IMG/VR virus record: IMGVR_UViG_3300046001_005823
Span: 1-33,221 of that record
Length of the DNA: 33,221 nt
Origin: a virus
Direction: 5' to 3' (one strand)
The notes beneath the pieces were generated by a model that was not told the origin of the DNA, made no database searches, and saw only the letters and a program-made list of their open reading frames with translations. A program made the position numbers and the translations under genes. Below, one piece after another: positions 13,724 through 20,305 of this stretch (position 1 is the first letter of the stretch; every line of letters begins with the position of its first letter).

Positions 13724-14323
13724 ATGGCAAACGCCACTTTCAAAAAGATCACAAACACAATCGTTATCGTCGGGCCCGTCCGCCTCTCCTACCTGAACGT
13801 CTTCAAGCCGCGCATGAACGACATTCGCAAGAAGGTCGAATTTAGCGGCACCCTCCTGATCCCCAAGGCGCCGGTACCCGGCTTCTGCGAGAACCCGGCT
13901 TCACTCCTAAAGTCCGTTCGCGAGACGATCGAGACCGCACTCAAAGAGAAGTTCGGCGACATCCCGAAGAAGTACGAGAACTGGGTGTTGAAGGACGGCG
14001 ACGCCGAGACCAACAACGAGGGCGAGCCGAAGCACCCGGGCTACTACTACATCAGCACCCGCTCTGATGTCGACCACCCGCCCGTGTTGGTCGGCCCGGA
14101 CCGTAAGCCACTGATTGAAGCCGGCGAGCTGCAGTCTGGCTACTGGGGCTACGCCAAGATCAGCATCTATGCGTACCTCACTGGCGAGGGCACCAAGGGC
14201 GTCAGCTCAAGCCTGCGCGCCATCCAGAAGTACAAGGCTGATGAGACCTTCGGCTCGGGTGTTGCGGATGCCGAGACAGTCGCCAACGAGTTCGATGAAG
14301 TTGAAGCCGACTTCCTCGCGTAA
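13724..14323 (+). CDS. DUF2815 ssDNA-binding protein, 199 aa
   Basis: This matches DUF2815, a phage single-stranded DNA-binding family. Visible blocks are VGPVRLSYLNVFKP, SGTLLIPK, the conserved HPGYYYISTRSDVDHPPVLV, GELQSGYWGYAKISIYAY and a very acidic C-terminal tail (EFDEVEADFLA), as in SSB-type proteins that recruit partners through their tails. The start follows AAAGGAAAACCAA. Its usual partner DUF2800 lies 15 bp upstream and the DNA polymerase is next. It probably protects ssDNA during replication and recombination. Confidence 0.9.
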   Translation: MANATFKKITNTIVIVGPVRLSYLNVFKPRMNDIRKKVEFSGTLLIPKAPVPGFCENPASLLKSVRETIETALKEKFGDIPKKYENWVLKDGDAETNNEGEPKHPGYYYISTRSDVDHPPVLVGPDRKPLIEAGELQSGYWGYAKISIYAYLTGEGTKGVSSSLRAIQKYKADETFGSGVADAETVANEFDEVEADFLA

Positions 14324-14375
14324 CCCTTGTTCAAACCCCTGCTCACGCGGGGGCTTCTGCAAAGGAGAACCAAGA

Positions 14376-15677
14376 ATGAAAATACTGAGCTGTGACATCG
14401 AAACCTTCAGCCCTGTGGATCTTCGCAAATCGGGCGTTTATCCCTACGCCGCCCACCCGGATTTCGAAATCCTGTTGTTCGCATACTCGATTGATGGCGG
14501 GCCGGTGCGCTGCATCGACGTCCAACGTGGCGAGGAGATCCCGCCCGACGTGATCGCGGCACTGACCGACCCAGACGCCATCAAAACTGCGTTCAACGCG
14601 GCGTTCGAGAGAACCTGTCTAGCCCGCCACTTCAACCGGCCGATGCCGCCCGAGCAGTGGCGTTGCACTTCGGTGCTCGCACTGACCATGGGGTTGCCCG
14701 GCAACCTCGGCGACGTTGGCAAGGTGATTGGCCTGCCCCAGGACAAACAGAAGATGGGCGTCGGTGGTGGCTTGATCCGTTACTTCTGCATCCCCTGCAA
14801 GCCGACCGCCAAGAACGGCGAACGGACCCGCAACTTCCCAGGGCACGACCCCGAACGCTGGGCGCTGTTCAAGGAATACTGCGCCCGCGATGTCGAGGTC
14901 GAGATGACCGTGCGCGACAAGCTGGTTCGCTGGGCGCCGAACGATAACGAGCAAACGCTCTGGGCATTGGACCAGGCGATCAATGACCGTGGCGTGCTGA
15001 CCGACAGGGTTTTGATTGAAGCTGCGATCGAGCTCGATGACAGCACCAAGGCCCAGCTGACTGAGCAGTTCGTCAAGCTGACCGGGATCACCAAGGCAAC
15101 GCAGGTTGCCAAGCTGAAAAAGTGGCTTGAGGAGGAGCATGAGATTGAAGTCGAAAGCCTGAACAAGGCCTCGGTCAAAGACATCCTCGCGATCACTGAC
15201 GAAGCTGCGGTCACCGAGGCTTTACGTCTTCGGCAGGAGCTGTCTAAGTCATCGGTTGCCAAGTACAAGGCGCTGGCCCGCTACATTGGCGACGACGATC
15301 GGGTCCGTGGGATGTTCCAGTTCTACGGCGCCAACCGGACCGGGCGTTGGTGCCTCGCTGAAGGCACGGCTGTACTGGTCAAGACGCTACCCGGCGAAGT
15401 GCTTGAGAAGCCAATTGAGGAGGTGCTCGGTTCAGACCTTGTCTGGGACGGGACGGATTGGGTAACCCACGAGGGTGTCGTCTTCAGCGGGGATAAAAAC
15501 GTCATTGAGTGGGACGAGGTTACCGCAACACCAGAGCACGTTGTGTGGGTCTCTTCGGACGAAAAGATGCCTCTCGGCGATGCAAAACTCACTGGCAGAA
15601 AACTTTGGAGAGGTGAGCATGTATTCGATTTACAAAATAACGTCCCCTTCCGGGCGAAGCTACATCGGGCTGACTAA
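14376..15677 (+). CDS. Family A DNA polymerase, N-terminal half fused to split N-intein, 433 aa
   Basis: Residues 1-325 are the N-extein: a 3'-5' exonuclease domain (LSCDIETFS with Asp7 and Glu9; FNAAFER; EYCARDVEVE) and the start of the polymerase domain, ending in FQFYGANRTGRW. Residue 326 is Cys1 of an intein: CLAEGTAVLVKT (block A), a WDGTDWVTHEGVVF segment and block B TATPEHVVWV with the TxxH motif (intein residues 60-63). The frame ends after 108 intein residues; the last 20 are encoded where the GIY-YIG gene already starts. The rest of the polymerase is at 16551-17540. Alone this half lacks motifs A, B and C and cannot polymerise. The start follows AAAGGAGAACCAAGA. Confidence 0.93.
   Translation: MKILSCDIETFSPVDLRKSGVYPYAAHPDFEILLFAYSIDGGPVRCIDVQRGEEIPPDVIAALTDPDAIKTAFNAAFERTCLARHFNRPMPPEQWRCTSVLALTMGLPGNLGDVGKVIGLPQDKQKMGVGGGLIRYFCIPCKPTAKNGERTRNFPGHDPERWALFKEYCARDVEVEMTVRDKLVRWAPNDNEQTLWALDQAINDRGVLTDRVLIEAAIELDDSTKAQLTEQFVKLTGITKATQVAKLKKWLEEEHEIEVESLNKASVKDILAITDEAAVTEALRLRQELSKSSVAKYKALARYIGDDDRVRGMFQFYGANRTGRWCLAEGTAVLVKTLPGEVLEKPIEEVLGSDLVWDGTDWVTHEGVVFSGDKNVIEWDEVTATPEHVVWVSSDEKMPLGDAKLTGRKLWRGEHVFDLQNNVPFRAKLHRAD
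15351..15674 (+). other. N-intein coding segment (108 codons)
   Basis: The segment runs from the Cys codon directly after TGRW to the stop. It contains blocks A and B of the HINT splicing domain. The insertion lies inside the most conserved motif of this polymerase family (TGRW-SGR...QNL), the kind of site homing inteins favour. Confidence 0.92.
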
Positions 15678-16482
15678 AAGCAAGATTAGCGAACGGTGGC
15701 GGCAGCACGTCAAAAGGGCGTATTCCCTCCTGGAGAATAAGCCGTTCTACAACGCAATCCGTTGCTACCTGCCCGAGAGCTTCCTTGTCGAACAGATCGA
15801 CACCGCCAACAGCAAAGCAGAGGCACAGAAGCTAGAGCAGAAACACATCGCGGAAAGCCCTGTGGGCTACCTCTACAACCTATCTCCCGGAGGGGAGGCA
15901 GACGGCGAAGCTGGGGCGCGGATTTTCTGGCAGGCAATGGCCGAGAACCCCGAGGCAAAGGCGGCCTACTTGGAGAAGCTCTCCAAGGTAAAGCTGGAAG
16001 ACGATTGGTCTGACTACCCGGCCATGTCGCAGCGTGCCCAGGAGTGGCGTGCAGCAAACCCCGCCGAGGCTTACCACGCATCGCGCCGGGCCTTGCGTAT
16101 CGCGTCTCGCTCCGGCTCCCAACCACCTCGGGAGCCGGCGCCCCGGACGCTAAAGGACCGGCTCATGTGGAAGCACAAACGTGCAGCTTGCACCCGAGAA
16201 AACGCCTTTGCCCTCTGGGCTAGGCGAACTGACGCCGAAAGGTCCGCTCTGGCGCAGAAGATCAGCGACAAAGCGGTGGCTAGGTGGGCGGAGGTTACCG
16301 ACCCTGCGGAACGCTCGGCAAAGACAGCCGCAGCCCGCGCTGCGATCGACCGGGGTAAGCAAGGCCCGGCGGCAAGTGCGGGGATCAAACGGTTCTGGGC
16401 GGAACTCAGGCAAGACCCCGTTAGGTACGCCGAGTACATGGCCCGTCGCGTTGCGACAAGAAAGGCAAAAAACCAAGCATGA
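15619..16482 (+). CDS. Free-standing GIY-YIG homing endonuclease between the intein halves, 287 aa
   Basis: The N-terminal domain shows the GIY-YIG fold signature: SIYKIT (3-8), SYIGLTKSK (14-22), SERWRQH (24-30) with the catalytic Arg, and a Glu in EQKHIAES (73-80). The long basic C-terminal part holds about five imperfect copies of a W-x(3-5)-(T/N/D)-(D/P)-x-(E/A/V)-(R/K) helical repeat (near 103, 143, 200, 223 and 260), reminiscent of modular DNA-binding tails of homing nucleases. The start has GGAGAGG upstream and overlaps the N-intein frame by 59 nt. The stop overlaps the next ATG (ATGA). It probably cuts intein-free polymerase genes to spread the element. Confidence 0.9.
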   Translation: MYSIYKITSPSGRSYIGLTKSKISERWRQHVKRAYSLLENKPFYNAIRCYLPESFLVEQIDTANSKAEAQKLEQKHIAESPVGYLYNLSPGGEADGEAGARIFWQAMAENPEAKAAYLEKLSKVKLEDDWSDYPAMSQRAQEWRAANPAEAYHASRRALRIASRSGSQPPREPAPRTLKDRLMWKHKRAACTRENAFALWARRTDAERSALAQKISDKAVARWAEVTDPAERSAKTAAARAAIDRGKQGPAASAGIKRFWAELRQDPVRYAEYMARRVATRKAKNQA

Positions 16483-16550
16483 AAACCTACGACATCATCA
16501 ACGCGGGGCCGCGCAACCGCTTCATGGCAAACGGCAGGATAGTCTCGAAC
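16479..16550 (+). other. C-intein coding segment (24 codons)
   Basis: It runs from the ATG to the Asn codon before the Ser codon at 16551. It is shorter than most natural C-inteins (often about 35 residues), so the break lies unusually close to block F. Confidence 0.9.
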
Positions 16551-17540
16551 TCTGGGCGCGGCGTACAAATGCAAAACCTGACCAAGTCAGACCTGTCACT
16601 GCAGGATCTAACCCTGGCGCGGGAGCTGCTGAAAGAACGCCGGTCGGAGATCTCCGAGCTGCTGTTCGGCCCTCTACAGCCGCACCTGTCGGAGCTCATC
16701 CGCACCGCCTTCATCGCGCCGCCCGGCAAGAGTTTTGTCGTGGTCGATTTCTCCGCCATTGAAGCCCGGGTGGTTGCCTGGCTCGCCGGCTGTCAGTGGC
16801 GCCTGGAAGTCTTCAAGACCCACGGGAAGATATACGAAGCCTCGGCCGAGCAGATGTTCAAGCTGCCGCCCGGGTCCGTGGATAAGAAGAGTCCCTACCG
16901 TCAGAAAGGCAAGATTTCCGAGCTCGCCCTGGGATACCTTGGCGGAGCGGGAGCCTTGATCACGATGGGCGCCCTGAAGATGGGGCTGACGGAAGAGGAG
17001 CTGCCGGGGATTGTCAAAGCCTGGCGAGCAGCCAACCCAGAGATCGTGGATTTTGCCCATGCCATGGAGCGGAACGCCAAGATCACCATCCGACAGAAGG
17101 TCACGACGGGTGTCCCGGGAAAGTATCAGTTCCGATACGAGTCAGGGATGCTGTTCTTGGATCTCCCCTCCGGCCGCAGCCTCTGCTACGTCAAGCCGCG
17201 CATCGAGGAAGAAGGTGGCTTCAAGAACATCACCTATGACGGCATGGACCAGGACACCAAGCGTTGGGGCAGGACCAAGACCTACGCCGGGAAGTTGCTG
17301 GAAAACGTGACCCAGGCGATCGCCCGCGACTGCCTGGCCGTGGTGCTCCCCCAGTTTGAGGCCGCAGGGATGGCCAACGTCGGGCACGTCCATGACGAAG
17401 CGATCCTTGAGGTTGACGATCACCTCGCCCAAGCGAAGCTAACCGAAGCCGAGGCAATCATGGGCCAGCCGCTTCACTGGGCGCCCGGGCTACCACTCGC
17501 TGGCGACGGCTTCGTGTCGAAATTTTACAGAAAGGAATAG
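16479..17540 (+). CDS. Split C-intein fused to C-terminal half of family A DNA polymerase, 353 aa
   Basis: Residues 1-24 are a C-intein: KTYDIINAGPRNRFMANG (block F) and RIVSN (block G) with terminal Asn24 and Ser25 as the +1 nucleophile. The penultimate residue is Ser rather than the usual His, and PRNRF stands where PRHRF is common. The C-extein starts SGRGVQMQNL, completing the TGRW-SGR motif. Polymerase motifs follow: A VVVDFSAIEARV (Asp90), B YRQKGKISELALGYLGG (Arg141, Lys145, Tyr153), C GHVHDEAI (His305, Asp306, Glu307). Trans-splicing would give a polymerase of 325 plus 329 residues, a normal size for phage PolA. The start is coupled to the endonuclease stop. Confidence 0.93.
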   Translation: MKTYDIINAGPRNRFMANGRIVSNSGRGVQMQNLTKSDLSLQDLTLARELLKERRSEISELLFGPLQPHLSELIRTAFIAPPGKSFVVVDFSAIEARVVAWLAGCQWRLEVFKTHGKIYEASAEQMFKLPPGSVDKKSPYRQKGKISELALGYLGGAGALITMGALKMGLTEEELPGIVKAWRAANPEIVDFAHAMERNAKITIRQKVTTGVPGKYQFRYESGMLFLDLPSGRSLCYVKPRIEEEGGFKNITYDGMDQDTKRWGRTKTYAGKLLENVTQAIARDCLAVVLPQFEAAGMANVGHVHDEAILEVDDHLAQAKLTEAEAIMGQPLHWAPGLPLAGDGFVSKFYRKE

Positions 17541-17542
17541 CC

Positions 17543-17746
17543 ATGACCCGCCTCATTCTCTGGCTGCAGCTCTACGCCAAGGCAATCTTGATCGACGGCT
17601 GCGACAAGTGCCTGGAAGTTACCAACCACCCTAAAGCAATCAACCGCATCATCGAAACCCGCATGTCCGCTAAACGCGAACTGCACCGGCTGAAAGGCCG
17701 GCAACGGGATTTAGGGATGCGCAACCGATGGGAGATGCCGACGTGA
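17543..17746 (+). CDS. Small basic hypothetical protein, 67 aa
   Basis: It starts 2 bp after the polymerase stop, with AAAGGAATAGCC upstream. The N-terminus has a hydrophobic helix (LILWLQLYAKAILI) and the C-terminus is strongly basic (SAKRELHRLKGRQRDLGMRN). No family is recognised. Its stop overlaps the next start (GTGA). Confidence 0.65.
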   Translation: MTRLILWLQLYAKAILIDGCDKCLEVTNHPKAINRIIETRMSAKRELHRLKGRQRDLGMRNRWEMPT

Positions 17747-17856
17747 CCACACTTGACTACCGCAAGCGCCAGGCCGCACTAGATGCCTACTACCGGCGCA
17801 TGGGTGACCGCTTTGCACTGATCGCCGCACTCATCATTATGTGGTTAGTGCTATGA
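17743..17856 (+). CDS. Small membrane protein, 37 aa, GTG start
   Basis: A GTG overlaps the previous stop (GTGA) and the stop overlaps the next ATG (ATGA), so the frame is chained on both sides. The peptide has a basic N-terminus (LDYRKRQAALDAYYRRMGDR) and one C-terminal transmembrane helix (FALIAALIIMWLVL). Function unknown. Confidence 0.65.
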   Translation: MTTLDYRKRQAALDAYYRRMGDRFALIAALIIMWLVL

Positions 17857-18050
17857 GCGTCCAGCTATCACCCGCAGGCGTTTATCGCGCCGTCACTGAG
17901 CGCCAGCTTGAACTGTGCGAAGCCAGACTGGACCAGCTTGCGCACGATGCCTTTGACCTCACCGAGAAACTTGAGTTGGTAGATCGAGAGATTGTTTTGG
18001 CGGTGATTGATCGCCACCGGCTGCGCACCATTAAGAAGGCCTGTAAATGA
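17853..18050 (+). CDS. Hypothetical coiled-coil protein, 65 aa
   Basis: I start it at 17853 (ATGA overlap), not at the slightly longer frame from 17841. The sequence MSVQLSPAGVYRAVTERQLE is followed by a long charged helix (LCEARLDQLAHDAFDLTEKL). No family is recognised. It ends in an ATGA overlap with the DUF3310 gene. Confidence 0.65.
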   Translation: MSVQLSPAGVYRAVTERQLELCEARLDQLAHDAFDLTEKLELVDREIVLAVIDRHRLRTIKKACK

Positions 18051-18262
18051 GCGCGCTAGATACCCAACCGGGAGGAGACCACTACCGCGCGATGAAGATC
18101 CAGCCAATCGAGTACATCCTAAAAAATGAACTCGGCTACATGGAAGCTAACGTCGTGAAGTACATCTCTCGGCACCGGAACAAGAACGGCGCCGAAGACA
18201 TCAAGAAGGCCATCCACTACTGTGAAATGATATTGGAATTTATTTATAAGGATGAGAAATGA
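18047..18262 (+). CDS. DUF3310 family protein (SaV-like), 71 aa
   Basis: This matches the DUF3310 pattern: GGDHYRAMKIQPIEYILKN, then MEANVVKYISRHRNKNG, then EDIKKAIHYCEMILE. The family is common in phage nucleotide-metabolism clusters and is sometimes called a nucleotide kinase on weak grounds. The neighbouring dCTP deaminase supports a link to nucleotide metabolism. It is coupled on both sides by ATGA overlaps. Confidence 0.88.
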   Translation: MSALDTQPGGDHYRAMKIQPIEYILKNELGYMEANVVKYISRHRNKNGAEDIKKAIHYCEMILEFIYKDEK

Positions 18263-18801
18263 GCTTGCTAAGTTATACAGAGTTGTGCGAACTGGTTGAA
18301 CAAGGTGTTATCACCGACGTTGACCCAAAGGCAATCAATGCCGCGTCTATCGACGTGCGTCTTGGCAACGACATCATCACCGAAGATTACTGCGACCACC
18401 GCACCCGTGCTGTGGATATCCACAAGCGCGAGGTGTTCCCATCGCACAAGGAGATCATCGCCACCCACTATGACATGCAGCCCGGTGAGTTCATCCTGGC
18501 GCACACGGTTGAGACGTTCAACTTGCCGAACAACATCTGCGCCGAGTTCAAACTGAAATCCAGCGGCGCACGCACCGGTCTTGAGAACGCACTGGCAACA
18601 TGGTGCGATGCCGGTTGGCACGGATCTTCACTGACACTGGAGTTGAAGAACCTGCTGCGCTACAACAGCCTGCGCCTAACACCTGGCATGTACATCGGCC
18701 AGATGCTTTTTTACCGGGTCAAGGAAGTTCCGACAGCGCGTAGCTACGCCACCATCGGACGGTATAACAACGACTCCAGTGTGCAGCAGGTGAAGCCATG
18801 A
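18259..18801 (+). CDS. dcd: dCTP deaminase, 180 aa
   Basis: It converts dCTP to dUTP, feeding thymidylate synthesis for phage replication. The trimeric dUTPase-like fold is evident from ASIDVRLGNDI, GEFILAHTVETFNLP, EFKLKSSGARTGLENALAT, the catalytic segment GWHGSSLTLELKN (Glu in LEL) and GMYIGQMLFYRV. Length and motif order are normal for Dcd. A bifunctional dCTP deaminase/dUTPase is possible, since the two cannot be separated by eye. It starts within the stop of the DUF3310 gene. Confidence 0.9.
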   Translation: MSLLSYTELCELVEQGVITDVDPKAINAASIDVRLGNDIITEDYCDHRTRAVDIHKREVFPSHKEIIATHYDMQPGEFILAHTVETFNLPNNICAEFKLKSSGARTGLENALATWCDAGWHGSSLTLELKNLLRYNSLRLTPGMYIGQMLFYRVKEVPTARSYATIGRYNNDSSVQQVKP

Positions 18802-18917
18802 CACTAGAACAAAAACTAGCAGCAATCAAGGCGTCCCTTCAGGAAATACTCGACCTCAAGACCACATCCCCCGCAGTTGTCCTCATCGCAAAAATGGCGC
18901 TGAAAGAAATCAAATGA
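18798..18917 (+). CDS. Small hypothetical protein, 39 aa
   Basis: It begins by ATGA overlap with the deaminase stop and ends by ATGA overlap with the next gene. The peptide reads MTLEQKLAAIKASLQEILDL and continues to ALKEIK, mostly one amphipathic helix pair. Coupling on both sides makes translation likely. Function unknown. Confidence 0.6.
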   Translation: MTLEQKLAAIKASLQEILDLKTTSPAVVLIAKMALKEIK

Positions 18918-19231
18918 GCCAACTCATCGCCGCGATGTTCCCGAGTTCGTATGTTCCACCGCCAGCCGCCAGAATTATGGTCAATACGCCACGCGAAGAA
19001 GTGGACAGCTATGTAGTGCATGGCTATCACCAGCGCGGCAATGATGCCCGTATCAAGGTGCTTCAATTCCTGCGCCAAGGGTCGAAAACAACGGCGCAGG
19101 TTACTGAGATGCTAGAGACCAGCAAATCAAATGCCTTGTATCACCTCAAGACGCTGGCAAAAAGTGGCCTGGTGCAAACCACAGCACGGCCAGGCAGTAA
19201 ATCAAACAAGTGGACGATCAACGGGGCTTAA
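18914..19231 (+). CDS. Winged-helix DNA-binding protein (ArsR/MarR-like), 105 aa
   Basis: The C-terminal half is a clear winged helix-turn-helix: RIKVLQFLRQGSKTTAQVTE, recognition helix KSNALYHLKTLAKSGLVQ and a basic wing TARPGSKSNKW. The N-terminal 40 residues (with PPPAARIMVNTP) are not recognisable. It is probably a phage transcription regulator acting on early or middle genes. The target is unknown. It closes the tightly overlapped run of genes that starts at 16479. Confidence 0.75.
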   Translation: MSQLIAAMFPSSYVPPPAARIMVNTPREEVDSYVVHGYHQRGNDARIKVLQFLRQGSKTTAQVTEMLETSKSNALYHLKTLAKSGLVQTTARPGSKSNKWTINGA

Positions 19232-19335
19232 CTCTAACCGAGGAAAACAGGCTGTGGGAACTTCCTGCGCCCCACCAATCACCCTACCGCGACAGTCAAG
19301 CGTCACTGACTCTAAATAACGTATTGCCGCGCTGA
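19210..19335 (+). CDS. Possible small protein, 41 aa, GTG start
   Basis: A frame from the GTG at 19210 overlaps the end of the winged-helix gene by 22 bp and reads VDDQRGLTLTEENRLWELPA, then PHQSPYRDSQASLTLNNVLP. The peptide looks like a real, Pro- and Leu-rich phage protein rather than noise. However, the ribosome binding site is weak and the start is not ATG. Confidence 0.35.
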   Translation: MDDQRGLTLTEENRLWELPAPHQSPYRDSQASLTLNNVLPR

Positions 19336-19456
19336 TCTTTTGTTGACGATGGTCTTGGAAACGTGGCGGCGGTTAGGGTGAATTAGTACGAATTATTTTG
19401 GAGAACATAAATGAGCACAGAAGCGGGGATGTGCTGACACATGAGGTATTAAAAGG

Positions 19457-19825
19457 ATGACTGACATTAAAGACATTCGTGCATACGCAGAGGGTGGGTT
19501 CCACATCCATCCTGATTGGGTGCTGGAGTTGATTGAAGCACTTGAGTCAAAGAGTGCTGATGCACAGAGATTGCTTGAGAACATTAACGAGCTACCTCAT
19601 TTGCTTTTTGCAGAATCTGAGTTGATTGCTCGGATGGAGACTGCTGAGAAGGATGCAGCACGGTATCGCTGGCTTCGTGAGCGTGTCGGTGTAGATTTCG
19701 AGTGCGGAAAAGGATACGCGTGGATGCCTTGCGGAAAAACAAAAGCCCTAGATTACGTTGTAGAAACAGATTGCGCCATTGATGCAGCTATCTCAGCAAT
19801 GAAAGGAGAGCGAGTAAATGAGTGA
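19457..19825 (+). CDS. Hypothetical protein, 122 aa
   Basis: The protein has an N-terminal part with IHPDWVLELIEALESKSADA and a middle segment EKDAARYRWLRERVGVDFEC of a kind seen in many short phage proteins of unknown role. AAAAGG abuts the ATG, so initiation may be inefficient, or an upstream 8-codon ORF (19411-19437) may couple to it. From here to about 20.73 kb the genes look richer in A and T than the replication genes, suggesting a separate origin. Confidence 0.7.
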   Translation: MTDIKDIRAYAEGGFHIHPDWVLELIEALESKSADAQRLLENINELPHLLFAESELIARMETAEKDAARYRWLRERVGVDFECGKGYAWMPCGKTKALDYVVETDCAIDAAISAMKGERVNE

Positions 19826-20087
19826 TGACCACAGAGATGGGTGCATGTGCCACGGGTGCGTTTGCTCTCGGTATGAGTTGGAAATTCACTCCCTGACGAA
19901 TGATATTGAGCACGAAAGAGCTGATGCAGATGCCCTCGACTGTGAGAACAAGCGGTTCGCTGAGGCTCATGTCGAGATCAAGCAGCTACGGGATGCACTT
20001 GTAACGATAGGGGACGCATCGGCTAGGATTAGCGCTATGGAATTGCAGGTGTTTGCTAGGAATGTTCTTAAAGGAATTGAGAAATGA
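19818..20087 (+). CDS. Hypothetical Cys-rich/coiled-coil protein, 89 aa
   Basis: The ATG overlaps the previous gene's end (ATGAGTGATG). The N-terminus has a Cys/His cluster (HRDGCMCHGCVCSR) that could bind a metal. The rest is helical and charged (YELEIHSLTNDIEHERADAD; EIKQLRDALVTIGDASARIS). No family is recognised. Confidence 0.65.
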   Translation: MSDDHRDGCMCHGCVCSRYELEIHSLTNDIEHERADADALDCENKRFAEAHVEIKQLRDALVTIGDASARISAMELQVFARNVLKGIEK

Positions 20088-20305
20088 TTGGACTAAATAA
20101 CGAATTCTGTTCGAGCAAGGAAGAATATGAAATTGCTCGACTGGCGACTAAGTGCGCTGGCTTGCAAGGGAAGATTGATGATCTGACAGCACTGTGCGAC
20201 CAACTAGGCGGTCAGTTAACTATCGCTATGTCTTACATCCCTAACAACGGATTTGGGTATGCCGACTGTGACGCTGCACTTGAGGCATGGAGGGCAATGA
20301 AATGA
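20084..20305 (+). CDS. Hypothetical protein, 73 aa, with tail shared with next gene
   Basis: It is coupled to the previous gene by ATGA. The sequence IARLATKCAGLQGKIDDLTA is followed by LCDQLGGQLTIAMSYIPNNG and a C-terminal ALEAWRAMK. The LCDQLG...AWR.MK tail recurs at the C-terminus of the next protein, so the two share a module. Function unknown. Confidence 0.65.
   Translation: MIGLNNEFCSSKEEYEIARLATKCAGLQGKIDDLTALCDQLGGQLTIAMSYIPNNGFGYADCDAALEAWRAMK

Noticed and set aside
14336-14360. Terminator before the polymerase gene
   Set aside because: A short CCCC/GGGG pairing exists but no T-run follows, and the early operon must continue through it.
14376-17540. Polymerase interrupted by a group I intron or broken as a pseudogene
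   Set aside because: The exteins abut exactly at Cys1 and Ser+1 and the flanks carry intein blocks A, B, F and G in frame. I saw no group I intron core motifs, and every polymerase motif is intact.
19343-19371. Promoter from TTGACG before the accessory cluster
   Set aside because: The -35-like box is good, but no -10-like hexamer occurs at 15-19 bp spacing.
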